A stretch of 64,000 nt of DNA, from contig NC_090984.1 of NCBI RefSeq assembly GCF_041146395.1, forward strand, positions 84,331,114 to 84,395,113. Direction: 5' to 3'. A program made the position numbers and the translations under genes. The stretch is from Eulemur rufifrons (lineage: Eukaryota; Chordata; Mammalia; Primates; Lemuridae). This document shows, in pieces, positions 1-10,003 of this stretch. Every line of letters begins with the position of its first letter. The first letter of the stretch is position 1. The notes under the pieces are model-generated. The model saw only the letters and a list, made by a program, of their open reading frames with translations, was not told the DNA's origin and did not search any database.

Positions 1-1135
1 AAGGTAAAACTCCAGAGAAAGATAGGAGACATTCAGAGTGAATGAGAAGGTGACAAGGCAATTCATTCAGCCAGATGGAAGGGAGCTTTGGAGAGGCATT
101 CACATGTGGGGATGGTCGGGAGGAGAGAGCCCTGGGGCTCCATGCTCAGCCTGCAGGCACTGTGGCCTGAGCAGCGAGGGCACCCCCACCACCACAGACC
201 TCTGGACTGATCAGGGAGCTGCTTGGAGTCTATGCAGAGACATTGCACCAGAGAACAGGCACAGCAGGAATTTGGTGGCTACCAATTCAGGTTACTGCAA
301 CTGACAACATTCTGAGCTCTCACGTACAGGGCACCAGGTCTGCACAGGGCTTGGATTTGCAGCAGAAGACTTTGCATCGCTCCTGCTGGGCCAGGGAAGG
401 AGCAGGCACAGCAGACACTCCCACGTACCATGCCCTGTGACTAGGTGCTGAGCGTCCCTCCCCACTAACTTGGTATCTAAGCAGAGGGGGCACCACTGGT
501 GCTATAGACACCACCTGAAAAGCCTTGAGGTGACTGCCTCAGTGGGACTGGGGCAGGAGGAGAAACCCAGCCACTCAGCAGCCCCAGCCCACAGCCCCAT
601 TCCCCAAGACCCCCAACACTGCCGCCCACCCCCCATGGCTCCACTTCCACTGTTCCCGCACTTCTGGAGCCACCCCAGCCCATGTGCCTCCACCTCTGTG
701 GTTTGCACACTATGGTCTGACCCCGCGGCCCTGCCCACGCAGCTCCAGCTCTGATGCTCCTGCTGTGCTAGGGTCCAAGACTGCCCACTAGGCTTCACAG
801 CAGCTCCTGTGATTGCAGCTCCACCCCCTTGAGGCTCCACACTGCCCTGGGGACCTGAAGCTCTGTCCCTGTGGTTCCAGTGCTTTCAGAGGGCCTGCAA
901 CTCTGCCTCCAAGATGCCAGCACTGCACCTAGACCCCAAGACACCACCCCCAAGTCTCCACCACAGCCGCTGGCACATGGAACTGTCCCAAGGTCCAATG
1001 CTCCCACCAGGGACCCCCACCTTGAGTCGTCATAACACCTGGACCTGGTTTGAGCAAATGCCCACAGCCCAGACACCCACAACCACTGACTAGATAGCCC
1101 CACCCAGCTGCCACTGTCGCCTCTGTGGGGAAACC
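1..1135 (+). other. GC-rich non-coding block, possibly an L1 5'UTR
   Basis: This block is much richer in C and G than the following sequence. It carries irregular runs of CCCCA and recurring 'agctcc' and 'ctctg' words between about 590 and 1100. Frames of 112-119 codons occur on the minus strand but have low-complexity W/G/S-rich composition and no recognisable domain, so I do not call them genes. The block abuts L1 ORF2 sequence at about 1136 in the same orientation. That would fit an old L1 5'UTR brought next to ORF2 by an internal deletion. An unrelated repeat or unique GC-rich DNA is also possible. Confidence 0.3.
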
Positions 1136-1600
1136 CCAGAGAGCTATGAAACACTAAGGAAAGAAATCACAGAGGACACAAACAAATATAAAAACATATC
1201 ATTCTCATAGATTGGCAGAATCGACATTGTTAAAATGCCCATACTACCCAAAGTGATTTACAGATTCAATGTAACCTCCATCAAAATACCAACACATACT
1301 TCACAGATCTAGAAAAAACAATTCTATGTTTTGTTTGGAATCAGAAAAGAGCCCGAATGGCCAAGACAATCTGAAGCAAAAAGAACAAATCTGGAGGCAT
1401 CACCAGACTTCAAACTGTACTACAATGCTATGGTAACCCAAACAGCATAGTATTAGTACAAAAATAGAGACATAGACCAATGGAACAAAAATAGAGAACC
1501 CAGATATCAAACCACCTACCTACAGCCAACAGATCTTTGACAAAGCAGACAACAATATACACTGGGGAAAAGAAGGGCTATTCAATAAATGGTGCTGAAT
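1136..1600 (+). mobile_element. L1 LINE fragment, 3' part of ORF2
   Basis: The sequence follows the L1 ORF2 consensus downstream of the reverse transcriptase core. Recognisable points in order are 'ctatgaaacactaaggaaag', 'gacacaaacaaatataaa', 'cccaaagtgatttacagatt', 'gaacaaatctggaggcatca', 'agacatagaccaatggaac' and 'ctattcaataaatggtgctg'. The reading frame is broken, so this is a dead copy. It ends abruptly after 'ggtgctg', where L1 normally continues, and has no 3'UTR or poly-A tail, so the 3' end is lost or rearranged. Confidence 0.85.
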
Positions 1601-2100
1601 CAAGTTCAGTCAGGTTTCATGACCCAAGGTCCAGGGCCAGAGGTATGGCAGAACCTTTCCAAGGTCAAGGAAAGGCTACAGAAATGGTGGCCTCTTTTAA
1701 ATGTTTACATTTAACAAATCAATGCCTTTAATGGGGAAAAAAGGTCCAATGTATTATGACTGTGCTAGCCATAAGGTAATTACTTTTTTTTAATATCAAT
1801 TCAAAGTGCATCCAGGGCATGTGGTCTGACAGTAGGACACACATAGAAAGGTGTGTGATGAATCACTTCTACTTTCAGCTCTGTCTATCCTGATAACTGC
1901 AGGTATAACCTCACTTGGAGATAACATCAAAGGCTTAATTTGTGAGTGTGAGGTTTGATTCTGCAGTGCTCTGGCCTCACCCCGGGGATGGGCCTGGTTC
2001 AAAGCAGGGTGTTTTGACCTAACACTTTGATGCAGCCATTTGATGTCAAATCACCTTGTCAACGTGTAACATCACCATGTTTTCAGAAACATAAAAAAGA
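1601..2100. other. No recognised feature
   Basis: AT-rich sequence without a repeat or coding signal that I can name. Confidence 0.5.
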
Positions 2101-3500
2101 TATCCCTTACCAGTGTTAGATTCAGGTCTTGTGGGGCCCAAGTCGTATATCTGATGGAAAAAGAATAAACTAGGTATGAAAATAAGTATTTATTTAGAAT
2201 GAGAAAAATAGAAACAAATCACAAATTTTTAAAAGCTGCAAAAGCACAGACATCAACAAAAAAATCCAGAAAAATAATTTTTATTAACTGCCTCACATAC
2301 CTCTAAAGAACTTTTTTCTTGGCTATATACTGCTTGAACATCCGTTTATATGCCAATGCTTTTGTAATATCAGTCCCCAAAAGAGAAAGATAATTATATC
2401 CTCTAGCATCATTTATCAAAATATATTTTTAATTACTGATAGTTTTAAAAAGCTGCTTTTAACATCATAATTGTGACTGGCAATACACATACATTCTTAG
2501 GATATTGTCAATTTGGGGGAAAGTTCTATCAGGTTTTTCATATAATGAATTGTAAGATTGTAGGGCGTCTCAAGTTTCCTTGTGCAGTGACCAATCTTAA
2601 AATACTCTTTCAATGAACAAAACTTAATATCTAGTCAATGTACTTGTTATAATGATAAAAGTTTTGTGTTACTGTTGCTGCCAGCATTTTATTTTAAATC
2701 AGTTAAAAATATAAATATTTTTCCAATATGTCCATTTAATTCAGTGATGTGTCGGGATGTATAAAACACGTAACTTCACAAAGATGTAGTGTCTGTAGTA
2801 TCACCACCTATGTGTATCCTACAAACACAGTAAATCTGATAAATTCCTTCTTGAGAGATTTTCAAAATATTTCTAAATGTATTGAATACATTATCAAATA
2901 TATTCCTGGCAGCAGAGAACTTCTGTTTTGATGAGGCACTAAAGAGAGGTGAATGATTCTCTTACAATTTGACATGCCTGATGATTGGAAGAATTTTCTA
3001 CAGACTAGCTTCTGGCTCCACACATTTCGAACCGTGTTTCTTCTCCCCCAGCCGCAGACTCAGTGCAAGGAGCTGTGGTTCACACACATGTCCACATGCA
3101 AGCTCCAGCCCTGCACCTTGGTGTCATAATGTTAGTGAGTTGAAGCAATGGGTGGTAAGAATGGGCCTAGAAATAATTCCTCTACCAAAACAGCCAGCTC
3201 AATAGCTCTACACAGGTATTACTGCAAACAATGTAAATATGCTCTTTGACCAAAACCTAAACGGACCCCCAGCTCAATTTTCCTATAGTCCATCCTCCAA
3301 AACGCCTGCGACAAGCCAGTGCCACTCTAGAGACGCTGAGAGTGGAAAGAGAAAGCAGCCTACATGAGCTGAAGTTGAAATATTTTATTTTTACACATTT
3401 TATAAAAATAACTGACTATATGGACACATTACTAGGGCCCTCCTGGGGCTTTCGAAGGAGCTCATGAGAGTGAGGGGCCTTGAAGTTTGTGTTTCAATAA
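2101..3500 (-). mobile_element. Probable remains of a hAT DNA transposon (Zaphod/ZMYM type)
   Basis: The stretch encloses the decayed hAT transposase at 2303-2700. GC-rich patches with 'ggggcc' words lie on both sides: 'cttgtggggcccaagtc' near 2130, and 'agggccctcctgggg' with 'gaggggccttgaag' near 3435-3485. They could be the two element ends. The space between them is too short for a full hAT gene, so an internal deletion is implied if both are ends. The boundaries are inferred; I could not define terminal inverted repeats or an 8-bp target duplication. Confidence 0.35.
2303..2700 (-). pseudogene. Decayed hAT transposase C-terminus (dimerisation domain)
   Basis: Read on the minus strand, 2303-2420 is open and ends in a TAG at 2303-2305. 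It begins INDARGYNYLSLLG and ends with a basic tail, AKKKVL. After one frameshift, the preceding bases (about 2420-2465) read SFLKLSVIKNIF. Before that comes LPVTIMM and, further up, TILQFII. This order matches the hAT dimerisation region of ZMYM/Zaphod-type transposases: a hydrophobic 'LQFI', then '(I)PVTvAsaERSFSKLKLIK', then 'RLn.LslLsIe', then a K-rich end. Stops and frameshifts interrupt the rest, so it is a fossil. Which hAT branch it belongs to is less certain than the superfamily. Confidence 0.65.
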
Positions 3501-4080
3501 TTTGTGATAAATCTGCTTTGGTCCCTGGCTTTTATTGCACTCCTAACCCTAAACTTGATCATGAAGAATTTTCCTCTTCTAAATTTTACCTCTGTATTAT
3601 TTGAATACAGAATGTATGTTATTCTGTATGAATACATTCTAATTTTAAAATCAGAGAAACAACACAGAATTTTAAAGTGTGTTAGAAAAAAAATAAATAA
3701 ATAAAGTGTATTAGAATTCATCAGGTTAAACTTAAGGCTAATCACCTGTTCCTCCCACCTCCATTTTGAAGGTACTTAATAAGTAAAATGCCTATATATA
3801 TACATATATAGTGAACTGCCTACATGTCAATGCCTCTATATAATTACTGAGAAAACTGGTAGAAATTGAACTGTTTTCCACAAGATCTGGAGAATAGGAG
3901 ATCCTATTGTGCTACAAATATCCCCTTCCTGTTTCCACATCCACCTTGCCCAGTGAATGATATAAAACCGCTCAAACAGGGTTGTAGAATCAAGGAGTCA
4001 ACTTGCAACAGAGGTGTCTACCCTGAAGATCTTTCAAATGAAAAAACAGAATGAGCACCTCAACTAAATGATTATAGCTT
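3501..4080. other. No recognised feature; short AT repeats
   Basis: AT-rich sequence. A short TA-rich run (about 3793-3810) and an (AAAT)n patch (about 3687-3703) are the only local structure. Confidence 0.5.
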
Positions 4081-4084
4081 TTTA

Positions 4085-4205
4085 TTACTTAAAAGCAAAT
4101 GATGATAATTATCATTTCAGAGATAAATCTGAGACACTGAGGTTCAGATGATGCTAGTGAATTCACAGAAAATGAGCAGCCTCCTAAGTCAGAATGTTGG
4201 GTGGC
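4085..4205 (-). repeat. Probable MIR SINE
   Basis: Antisense MIR core: 'attatcatttcagagataaa' corresponds to MIR 'ttatccccattttacagatgagg'. It is followed by 'ctgagacactgaggttcaga' and a decayed 'gtcagaatgt' end. Strongly diverged, so the call is tentative. Confidence 0.45.
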
Positions 4206-5085
4206 TCCTTCTGAAATTTGCAAGTGTGGTAACAATATGACTCCTTTTTCCGTGTAGTTTGCCAGCCATTTGGGACCTCATTTCCATACCCTCCCTCCCC
4301 CAGCCTTGTCACTGACCCATCCCTGATTTCATCTCAGGCCTAATCCCCACCCCAGGGAGTATAGGTTGGAGATGGGGTGAAGTTCAAAGATCAGGTACAT
4401 CTGAGTCATGTATTATTCATAATTAAAACAGATACACTTTTAGGTTTTGCTTTTCAGACCATGTCAAAATATTCCCATCTCAAAACCACCGAATGGAACG
4501 GCCACATCCAAATATCAAGTAACCTAGTGAATTAATTAAATTATGAAGCAAAAATCACAGATTATATAAATTTTTATTAAATTCTTAAGGAATAAATTTA
4601 TCCCCATGTTGCATCATATTTTCTGGGTGGAACACAAAAACACATTTCTATAACTCTACCATCTCTCTTATTATTCCTTAGCAGCTTATTTTATGGATGT
4701 GTCTCAACAGCTATTTTCAATAGAACTGCATTTTAAGAAGCTTAAAAAGCATACTCTCCCCTTCCATTCTGATGTCAGATTATATAATAAGGCAGCCCAC
4801 AGTGGCTATGTGGGGAACTCTGGGACGGAAATTTTACCTTATTAGGGAAGAGGGGCCTAAAAATGCCAGGGGAGCATCTTTTGGCAGGAGAAAGCTAAAG
4901 AAATCCCTGATTGTCACAAAGTGGGTGGTTAGACATTCACATGTCATTCCTATGTCCATTTCAGGACACCTTTGCTGAATCAGCACAGTGAAATTCGATT
5001 TAAAAAAAAAAAGATCCACAAACCTTCCGTGGGCGTCGATTTCCTTAACCTGATCTTTATTATGGTAGACGTATCCAAGACGAGG
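4206..5085. other. No recognised feature
   Basis: Mixed AT-rich sequence. Frames of 68 (plus) and 84 (minus) codons near 4770-5090 overlap each other on opposite strands and have no domain. Confidence 0.5.
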
Positions 5086-5088
5086 CAT

Positions 5089-6440
5089 TCATCCATTCAC
5101 TCATTCTTTTGCTTACCTGTCAAAGAATCACTTCTGTGAGATAGGAAATGAAGATACTTCAGTGAACAAAGCAGGCATGGCTGTTGCCTTCATGGAACTA
5201 ACAGCTGAGCACCAAAGATGGACAGTAAGCAAAATATTACTCAAATAATTAATCATAGAGAGGAGTTTTCCCTGTTCCAGGAGTATTGGGTTTGACTCTT
5301 TGAGCTGGGGGGACAAAGATAGTTGCCAGGAGCTTCAAATCCATACCTTTTCATAATGAACCCAGAAGCAAGGCTGCTTCTACTCTAGCCAGAAAAAATA
5401 TAAGGCAAGAGGACCCTTGTTAACCTGGAAGGCTTGCATCATCAAGCCCAGCCCTCAGTGACCCAATCATAGGCCCACTCAGCGTGTCAGGAGTCAGGAA
5501 GACAAGTTTTCAGAAGAGTAGAGATGGGTAAATTTGCTGATCTGACCAAAACAAAAAACTGTAGCCCTATACTCACATCTTTATGGGTCATAAGTATCTG
5601 TGGCTTATTCTAAAAGCAAGCAGAAATCCAGTGCAATATTTTAAGCAAGGGAGTGATGTGATCAGGTCTATTTAAATCACCCTGGATGCATTATAGTGTG
5701 TGTGAACTAATAGAGGCAACGAGAACAGTTCGAAGATTATTTCAGGCCAGAGAAGATGATACCTTGGTTCAAGGTAGTAGCTTTGATGATGGAAAACAGT
5801 AGGAAAAGCCAAGAGCTATTTAGCAGATAAAATATCAACAGGTGGCTGACTACAAAAGGATAATGAAAAGGGAGAGATGGAGACAACTTATCAATTTCTA
5901 ACTTGAGAAACATGTTCAGCGATTCTTAACCTGGCTACCCATTAAACTCACGTGGAGACCCTCAACCCACAGATTCTGTTTTGATAGATTAAGCAGGGGC
6001 CCCAGGCGCAGGTATATTTTCAAAGCCCCTCAGATGTTTCCAATGTGTAGTCAGGTTAGAGAGTCCCTGAATTAGGTGAATTTGAGGGAAAACTGCATAC
6101 ATTCCATCCTATGTGGATTTTGTTGGAAAAACTGATCACTCCTCCAAGTGAGATATCAAATGTTGAGTTGGATGTACATATCCGGGTGTTAGAGGAAGGG
6201 TTTAAATTGGAGACAGGTGAAAGTGATTGACGGTTATATTGTAATAGAAGTCACGGCAGAACATGCAATGACCTAGGAAAAGAGTATAGTGAGAAAATAG
6301 AAGGGCTGTGAAAAACCCCTACATTAAAGAGGATCATGAGTCAGCAAAGAAGACCATGAAGGAATGCTGGTAGGTTAGGAGGAAACCAGGAAAATGAGGT
6401 GTTGCCAAAGTCAATGCAAGGGAATGTTTCAAGCAGAGAG
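5089..6440 (-). mobile_element. L2 LINE, 3' region, interrupted by MER5A
   Basis: The left end is the L2 3' terminus in antisense ('attcatccattcactcattc', then 'cagtgaacaaagcaggcatg' and 'ttcatggaactaacagctga'). The interior holds typical antisense L2 words such as 'gggagtgatgtgatcaggtc' (5650), 'gatatcaaatgttgagttgg' (6151) and 'gcagagagcac' (6434). About 5245-5610 is too diverged to align by eye. A MER5A element sits inside at 5917-6070. This is a dead, ancient copy. Confidence 0.7.
5917..6070 (+). mobile_element. MER5A-like hAT-Charlie MITE inside L2
   Basis: The start 'cagcgattcttaacctggc' corresponds to MER5A 'cagtggttctcaaact'. The middle 'gattctgttttgatagatta' then 'gcaggggccccaggcgcagg' matches the MER5A centre ('tttctgattcagtaggtctggggtgggg'). 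It continues to 'gcccctcagatgtttc'. The element splits an L2 copy, so it arrived after that L2. Confidence 0.65.
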
Positions 6441-6924
6441 CACATAAGTGGGTTGAAAGCTGTGTTTAATTTTGGCAAGGCCTGGAACTCCACCCTCCTC
6501 CCAACCATCAACCCTCTGGGTTGATTTTGGGCCCTCCCCTTGATAAGGCTCTACTTTGGCAAGATAGCTATTAGCAGCAAATTATTATTTAAAGGTCAGA
6601 TTCTTCTAGGAGACTCCAAAGCCTATTTTTCGAGGATTTGGAAAATAATTACAATCTCATTTCAGATACTAGATGCAAAAGATAGCATTCCATGTGCATA
6701 TGCACTCGTGACTTCTAGCACTTAGATGTATATTATCCTTGCCTATTTGTGGGTTTAAACTTGGCAGGGATTGCAACTCTTTTAGTGTTCGGTAGCATTC
6801 TTTCTGTTGCCAAGCCTACCCAGGGCAAAACAAACACAGAGTGATCTTTCAGGACTTGACTCTTCCTGGGGCTCCTACTGTAACATGAACAGATTTTTGT
6901 CACTGTCACAGTATCTATAGCATG
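6441..6924. other. No recognised feature
   Basis: No repeat, RNA gene or coding signal identified. Confidence 0.45.
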
Positions 6925-7062
6925 CTATTTTATTTCTGCATATGTGTGTCTCCTGACTTCCCTGAGGGCAAGTAATGGTCTTATATAAGCTTGTATCTCC
7001 AGGACCTATCCCAGTGCCTAGTACTTGGTATGTACTGAATAAATGTTTGCTGAATGAATGGA
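6925..7062 (+). mobile_element. L2 LINE 3' end
   Basis: Sense L2 terminus: 'tgtctcctgacttccctgag', 'atctccaggacctatcccag', 'tgcctagtacttggtatgta' and 'ctgaataaatgtttgctgaa', closing with 'tgaatgga'. This is the standard 3' end with its short TGAA repeat tail. Confidence 0.85.
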
Positions 7063-7194
7063 AAGTTGCATAAGTTTTGTGTGAACTTATGAACAGCCAA
7101 TCTGGAAATTCCATCTCTAAGTATTCTTTCATCATAGACTGTAAAATATTGTTTAAATAAAGGATGTGGTTTATCCATGTTTAAGTTTTAGGTC

Positions 7195-7335
7195 AGTTTT
7201 CTATGGAGTTAGTAAAATCTCGTTCCAATACAAATTATTTAATCCCTTGGTGCCTTGGGTTTTCTGCCTATAAAATGAGAATGGCAATGCTGATTTCCCT
7301 TGGTGCTGCAGTGTGGATTGTAAAACTCAGAACTC
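7195..7335 (+). repeat. MIR SINE (3' half)
   Basis: Sense MIR words in order: 'aattatttaatcccttggtg', 'ccttgggttttctgcctata' and 'aaaatgagaatggcaatgct', then 'gtgtggattgtaaaa'. Confidence 0.7.
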
Positions 7336-7339
7336 TACC

Positions 7340-7830
7340 TACCCATAAGAGATACTTGGGTTTGAAGACCAGTTGATAATTTCTGTCTTATTCTCTCTCT
7401 GAGTATATGTTGGTTCAGATACTGTAAGAGGGCAACAGATAAGTTCTCTGAGTCTGTTTACAACTCCAGGAGGAGCAATTGTTAAAGGCTGACTCTTGTT
7501 GATCATGTCATTCTTTACCACAGGAGTGATTTTTCTGGAAGTCTCCAGCCCCTTCTAGGCTAAACAGAAGGAAGTATTGGTGGCTTTAGGGCGGACCTAG
7601 GCCAGCTACAGTACATGTAGTCAATACTGCCTTTAGGGTCCCATCAGACTTGGATTAAGTTTGTTCAGAGCTAATCTCCCCTCCAGTTCAATTCTGCCAT
7701 TCAGATGATTTAAGGGACTCTTGTTGGAAAACCTGTCAGAGAAGTGAGAGACTACCTTAACTAAGGGCAATCTTTCTGACTGCAATTTAGATAATAAAAT
7801 GTATCAACTCACTAGATGCATTGATTGCTG
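7340..7830. other. No recognised feature
   Basis: No repeat or coding signal I can name. Confidence 0.45.
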
Positions 7831-7834
7831 ATTA

Positions 7835-8035
7835 TAAGACAGCCCTTGAAGTGCCTTACCGCATTATCTCATTTTTTATCTAGTATCTAGTAACTATCTT
7901 CATTTAACACATGCAGAGAGTGAGGCACAGAGATGTCAAACCATCTGCCTAGCATCACACAGCTGGCCACAGGCAGAGACCAGATGGAAATTCAAATCTC
8001 CCTAACTCCCACATCAGCCTCTTTACTTCTATATT
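7835..8035 (-). repeat. MIR SINE
   Basis: Near full-length antisense MIR: 'gcattatctcattttttatc', 'cttcatttaacacatgcaga', 'gagtgaggcacagagatgtc', 'catcacacagctggccacag' and 'caaatctccctaactccc'. These follow the antisense MIR consensus in order. Confidence 0.8.
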
Positions 8036-8229
8036 TACTTCAATATTGCCCCATAGACACTCACCTCATCTCTGCAGATTTCTAATTTGCTTTTATTTTA
8101 AAGCTAAATTATGCTCTCAATAGGCTGAATCTTTGCAATCCACCCTCAAAGGAGATACCCAGGGGTTTTCTTGTCTCTTAAGATTAGTTTGAGGCAAAAA
8201 CAAAAACTAAAATGAAGTGAAAGCAAGGA

Positions 8230-8674
8230 CGGTTGACCCTTGAACAACATAGGTTTGAACGACCCAGGTCCACTGCGCATGGATTTTCTTCCTCCTCTGC
8301 CGCCCCTGAGACAGCAAGAACAGCCTCTCCTCTCCTCCTCCTCAGCCTACTCAACGTGAAGATGACGAGGATGAAGACCTTTATGACGATCCACTTCCAC
8401 TTAATGAAGAGTAAATATATTTCTCTTTCTTATGATTTTCTTGATACTTTCTTTTCTCAAGCTTACTTTATTGTAAAAATGCAGTATATAACACATACAA
8501 CATACTAAATATGTGTTGATCAACTGTTTGTTACCATAAGGCTTCAGGTCAACAGTAGGCTATTAGTAGTTAAATTTGGGAGACGTTAAAAGCTATATGT
8601 GGAATTTTGACTGTATGGGGGTCAGTACCCCTAACTGTACCCCTAACAAGCCCGAATTATTCAAGGGTCAACTG
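8230..8674 (+). mobile_element. Tigger2-family element (MER28-like)
   Basis: Terminal inverted repeats are present: 'ggttgacccttgaacaacat' at the left and 'ttattcaagggtcaactg' at the right. The interior keeps the last codons of the Tigger2 transposase. Frame 8352-8414 reads EDDEDEDLYDDPLPLNE and then stops, which is the acidic tail of this pogo-like transposase. The rest of the transposase gene is missing, so this is a non-autonomous, internally deleted copy moved by a full Tigger2. A TA target duplication is not clear at the edges. A second, truncated copy lies at 60018-60204. Confidence 0.9.
8352..8414 (+). pseudogene. Tigger2 transposase C-terminal remnant
   Basis: Twenty codons and a TAA survive in frame from the Tigger2 transposase tail, rich in aspartate and glutamate. 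There is no catalytic DDE core, no DNA-binding domain and no start of its own. It is kept only because the MITE retained this end of the parent element. Confidence 0.8.
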
Positions 8675-9935
8675 TGTAATATTTATCTTGGTGAACAATT
8701 TTGTTAGATTTTAACTGAAACCTAGCTTTCCATTTTCCTTCAGCAACTTTTATCTTCATGTTTATTTCCATATACAAGCAACATTCACATCTCTGATGAG
8801 CTTTGTTCCTTTGCCTTTAAAAGAAGTCCAATTATCCTTACTTCTGTAGCTTTGCAAATTCTTTTTCCTCTTTCTCACACCATTAACACATCCATTAGAT
8901 CTGTCTGTAGTTTAATGTGAATGGCTGGTGCATTGAATATTTTAGGAGGCACTGCACTCATGCATAGATGACAGTGGCCCCTGCTCTTGGTACACACAAG
9001 TAAGTCTGTTTGGGGGGTGCTTTTAACATTATTGTCAAGAAGGTTGTTGAAGATTCTTAAATTTTCACCTACAGGGACCTAATAGCTTCCTGGGAGCAAG
9101 ACACAAACTAAACAAGGACATGTGGTGGGTTCCTGGGGGAAGAAAGCTCCATTTTCTCCAAGAAGAACTACATAGATTATAGGGCCAATGTAAGAACACA
9201 GGTCAAATTAACACTGTGGGCTGCAGAGAGTAAATAATTTTCTTCTTAGGTGTCAACTCCAAGTAATTGGTAGTAACTGCCTGAAATGCTGGGTGAGAAA
9301 AATTCTGAGGCTATGTGCAGGCTTAGTGACAGAGAACGCTCTAGTCAGTTTGTGATGTCTTCCAGGGGTGGTGAGGAATTATGGCCAGGCTGCACACATG
9401 CTGCAATTTGCCATCCTGAGAGAGAGCAACGACCCAAGAAATACTAAGCTCCAAATGAGGAGGTAGATCATTTTGACAATGGTGAGAAACCCATTTCACA
9501 AGTTTCCTGAAAGATAAACCTATGAAAGAGATACTTTCAGTTACTTAAACAACAGCAACAATAAAAACTGAAGTACAAAGGAATGTAGAGAAGGGCATAT
9601 CCTTTAGGGAGGGAACAGATCATGTTCCTGTGATGTCTCTTCATGTGCAGGGACGAAGGAACTATGCCCAGAGAGTGAGGAGGGACACCAGACCTGGCAA
9701 AACTTTCTCTGCTGCAACGCTATAGAAGAGCATAGTTGATGAGGTGAGTGGAAAGCCAAAATGAGTGCGTTCCAGCGGAGAAATAAGAGGGACCATGCTG
9801 GCAGGGCAGACAATTGGCACATGAGCTAAGCAAAACAGGTGACCAAGTCTTCATGGATCCCTATATGGAAAACTTCTCCTCTGATGGGCTTTGGTTTCCC
9901 AGCATGCCAAGTCCAACCCCTAGAGCTATATCAAT
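8675..9935. other. No recognised feature
   Basis: About 1.25 kb of mixed sequence. A minus-strand frame of 72 codons (9604-9822) has no domain and no supporting context. Confidence 0.45.
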
Positions 9936-10003
9936 AGTGACTGGTTAAGAGCATGTGACCAGTCAGAGCACAAGTTTTGCAATCAGAGATTAGGATTCAA
10001 ATC
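9936..10003 (+). repeat. MIR SINE, 5' half (split by MULE)
   Basis: Sense MIR 5' part: 'ggttaagagcatgtgaccag', 'cacaagttttgcaatcagag' and 'attaggattcaaatc'. It breaks at 10003. The MIR resumes at 11381 with 'tacactctccc' and the rest of the consensus. Together the halves give one continuous MIR around an inserted DNA transposon. Confidence 0.8.
9995..10003. repeat. 9-bp target site duplication, left copy
   Basis: ATTCAAATC, repeated exactly at 11372-11380. A 9-bp duplication is typical of MULE (MuDR) transposons. Confidence 0.85.

Noticed and set aside
795..1154. Minus-strand frame of 119 codons in the GC-rich block
   Set aside because: GC-rich composition makes stops rare; overlapping frames are open too, the peptide is W/G/S-rich without a motif, and its start side runs into L1.
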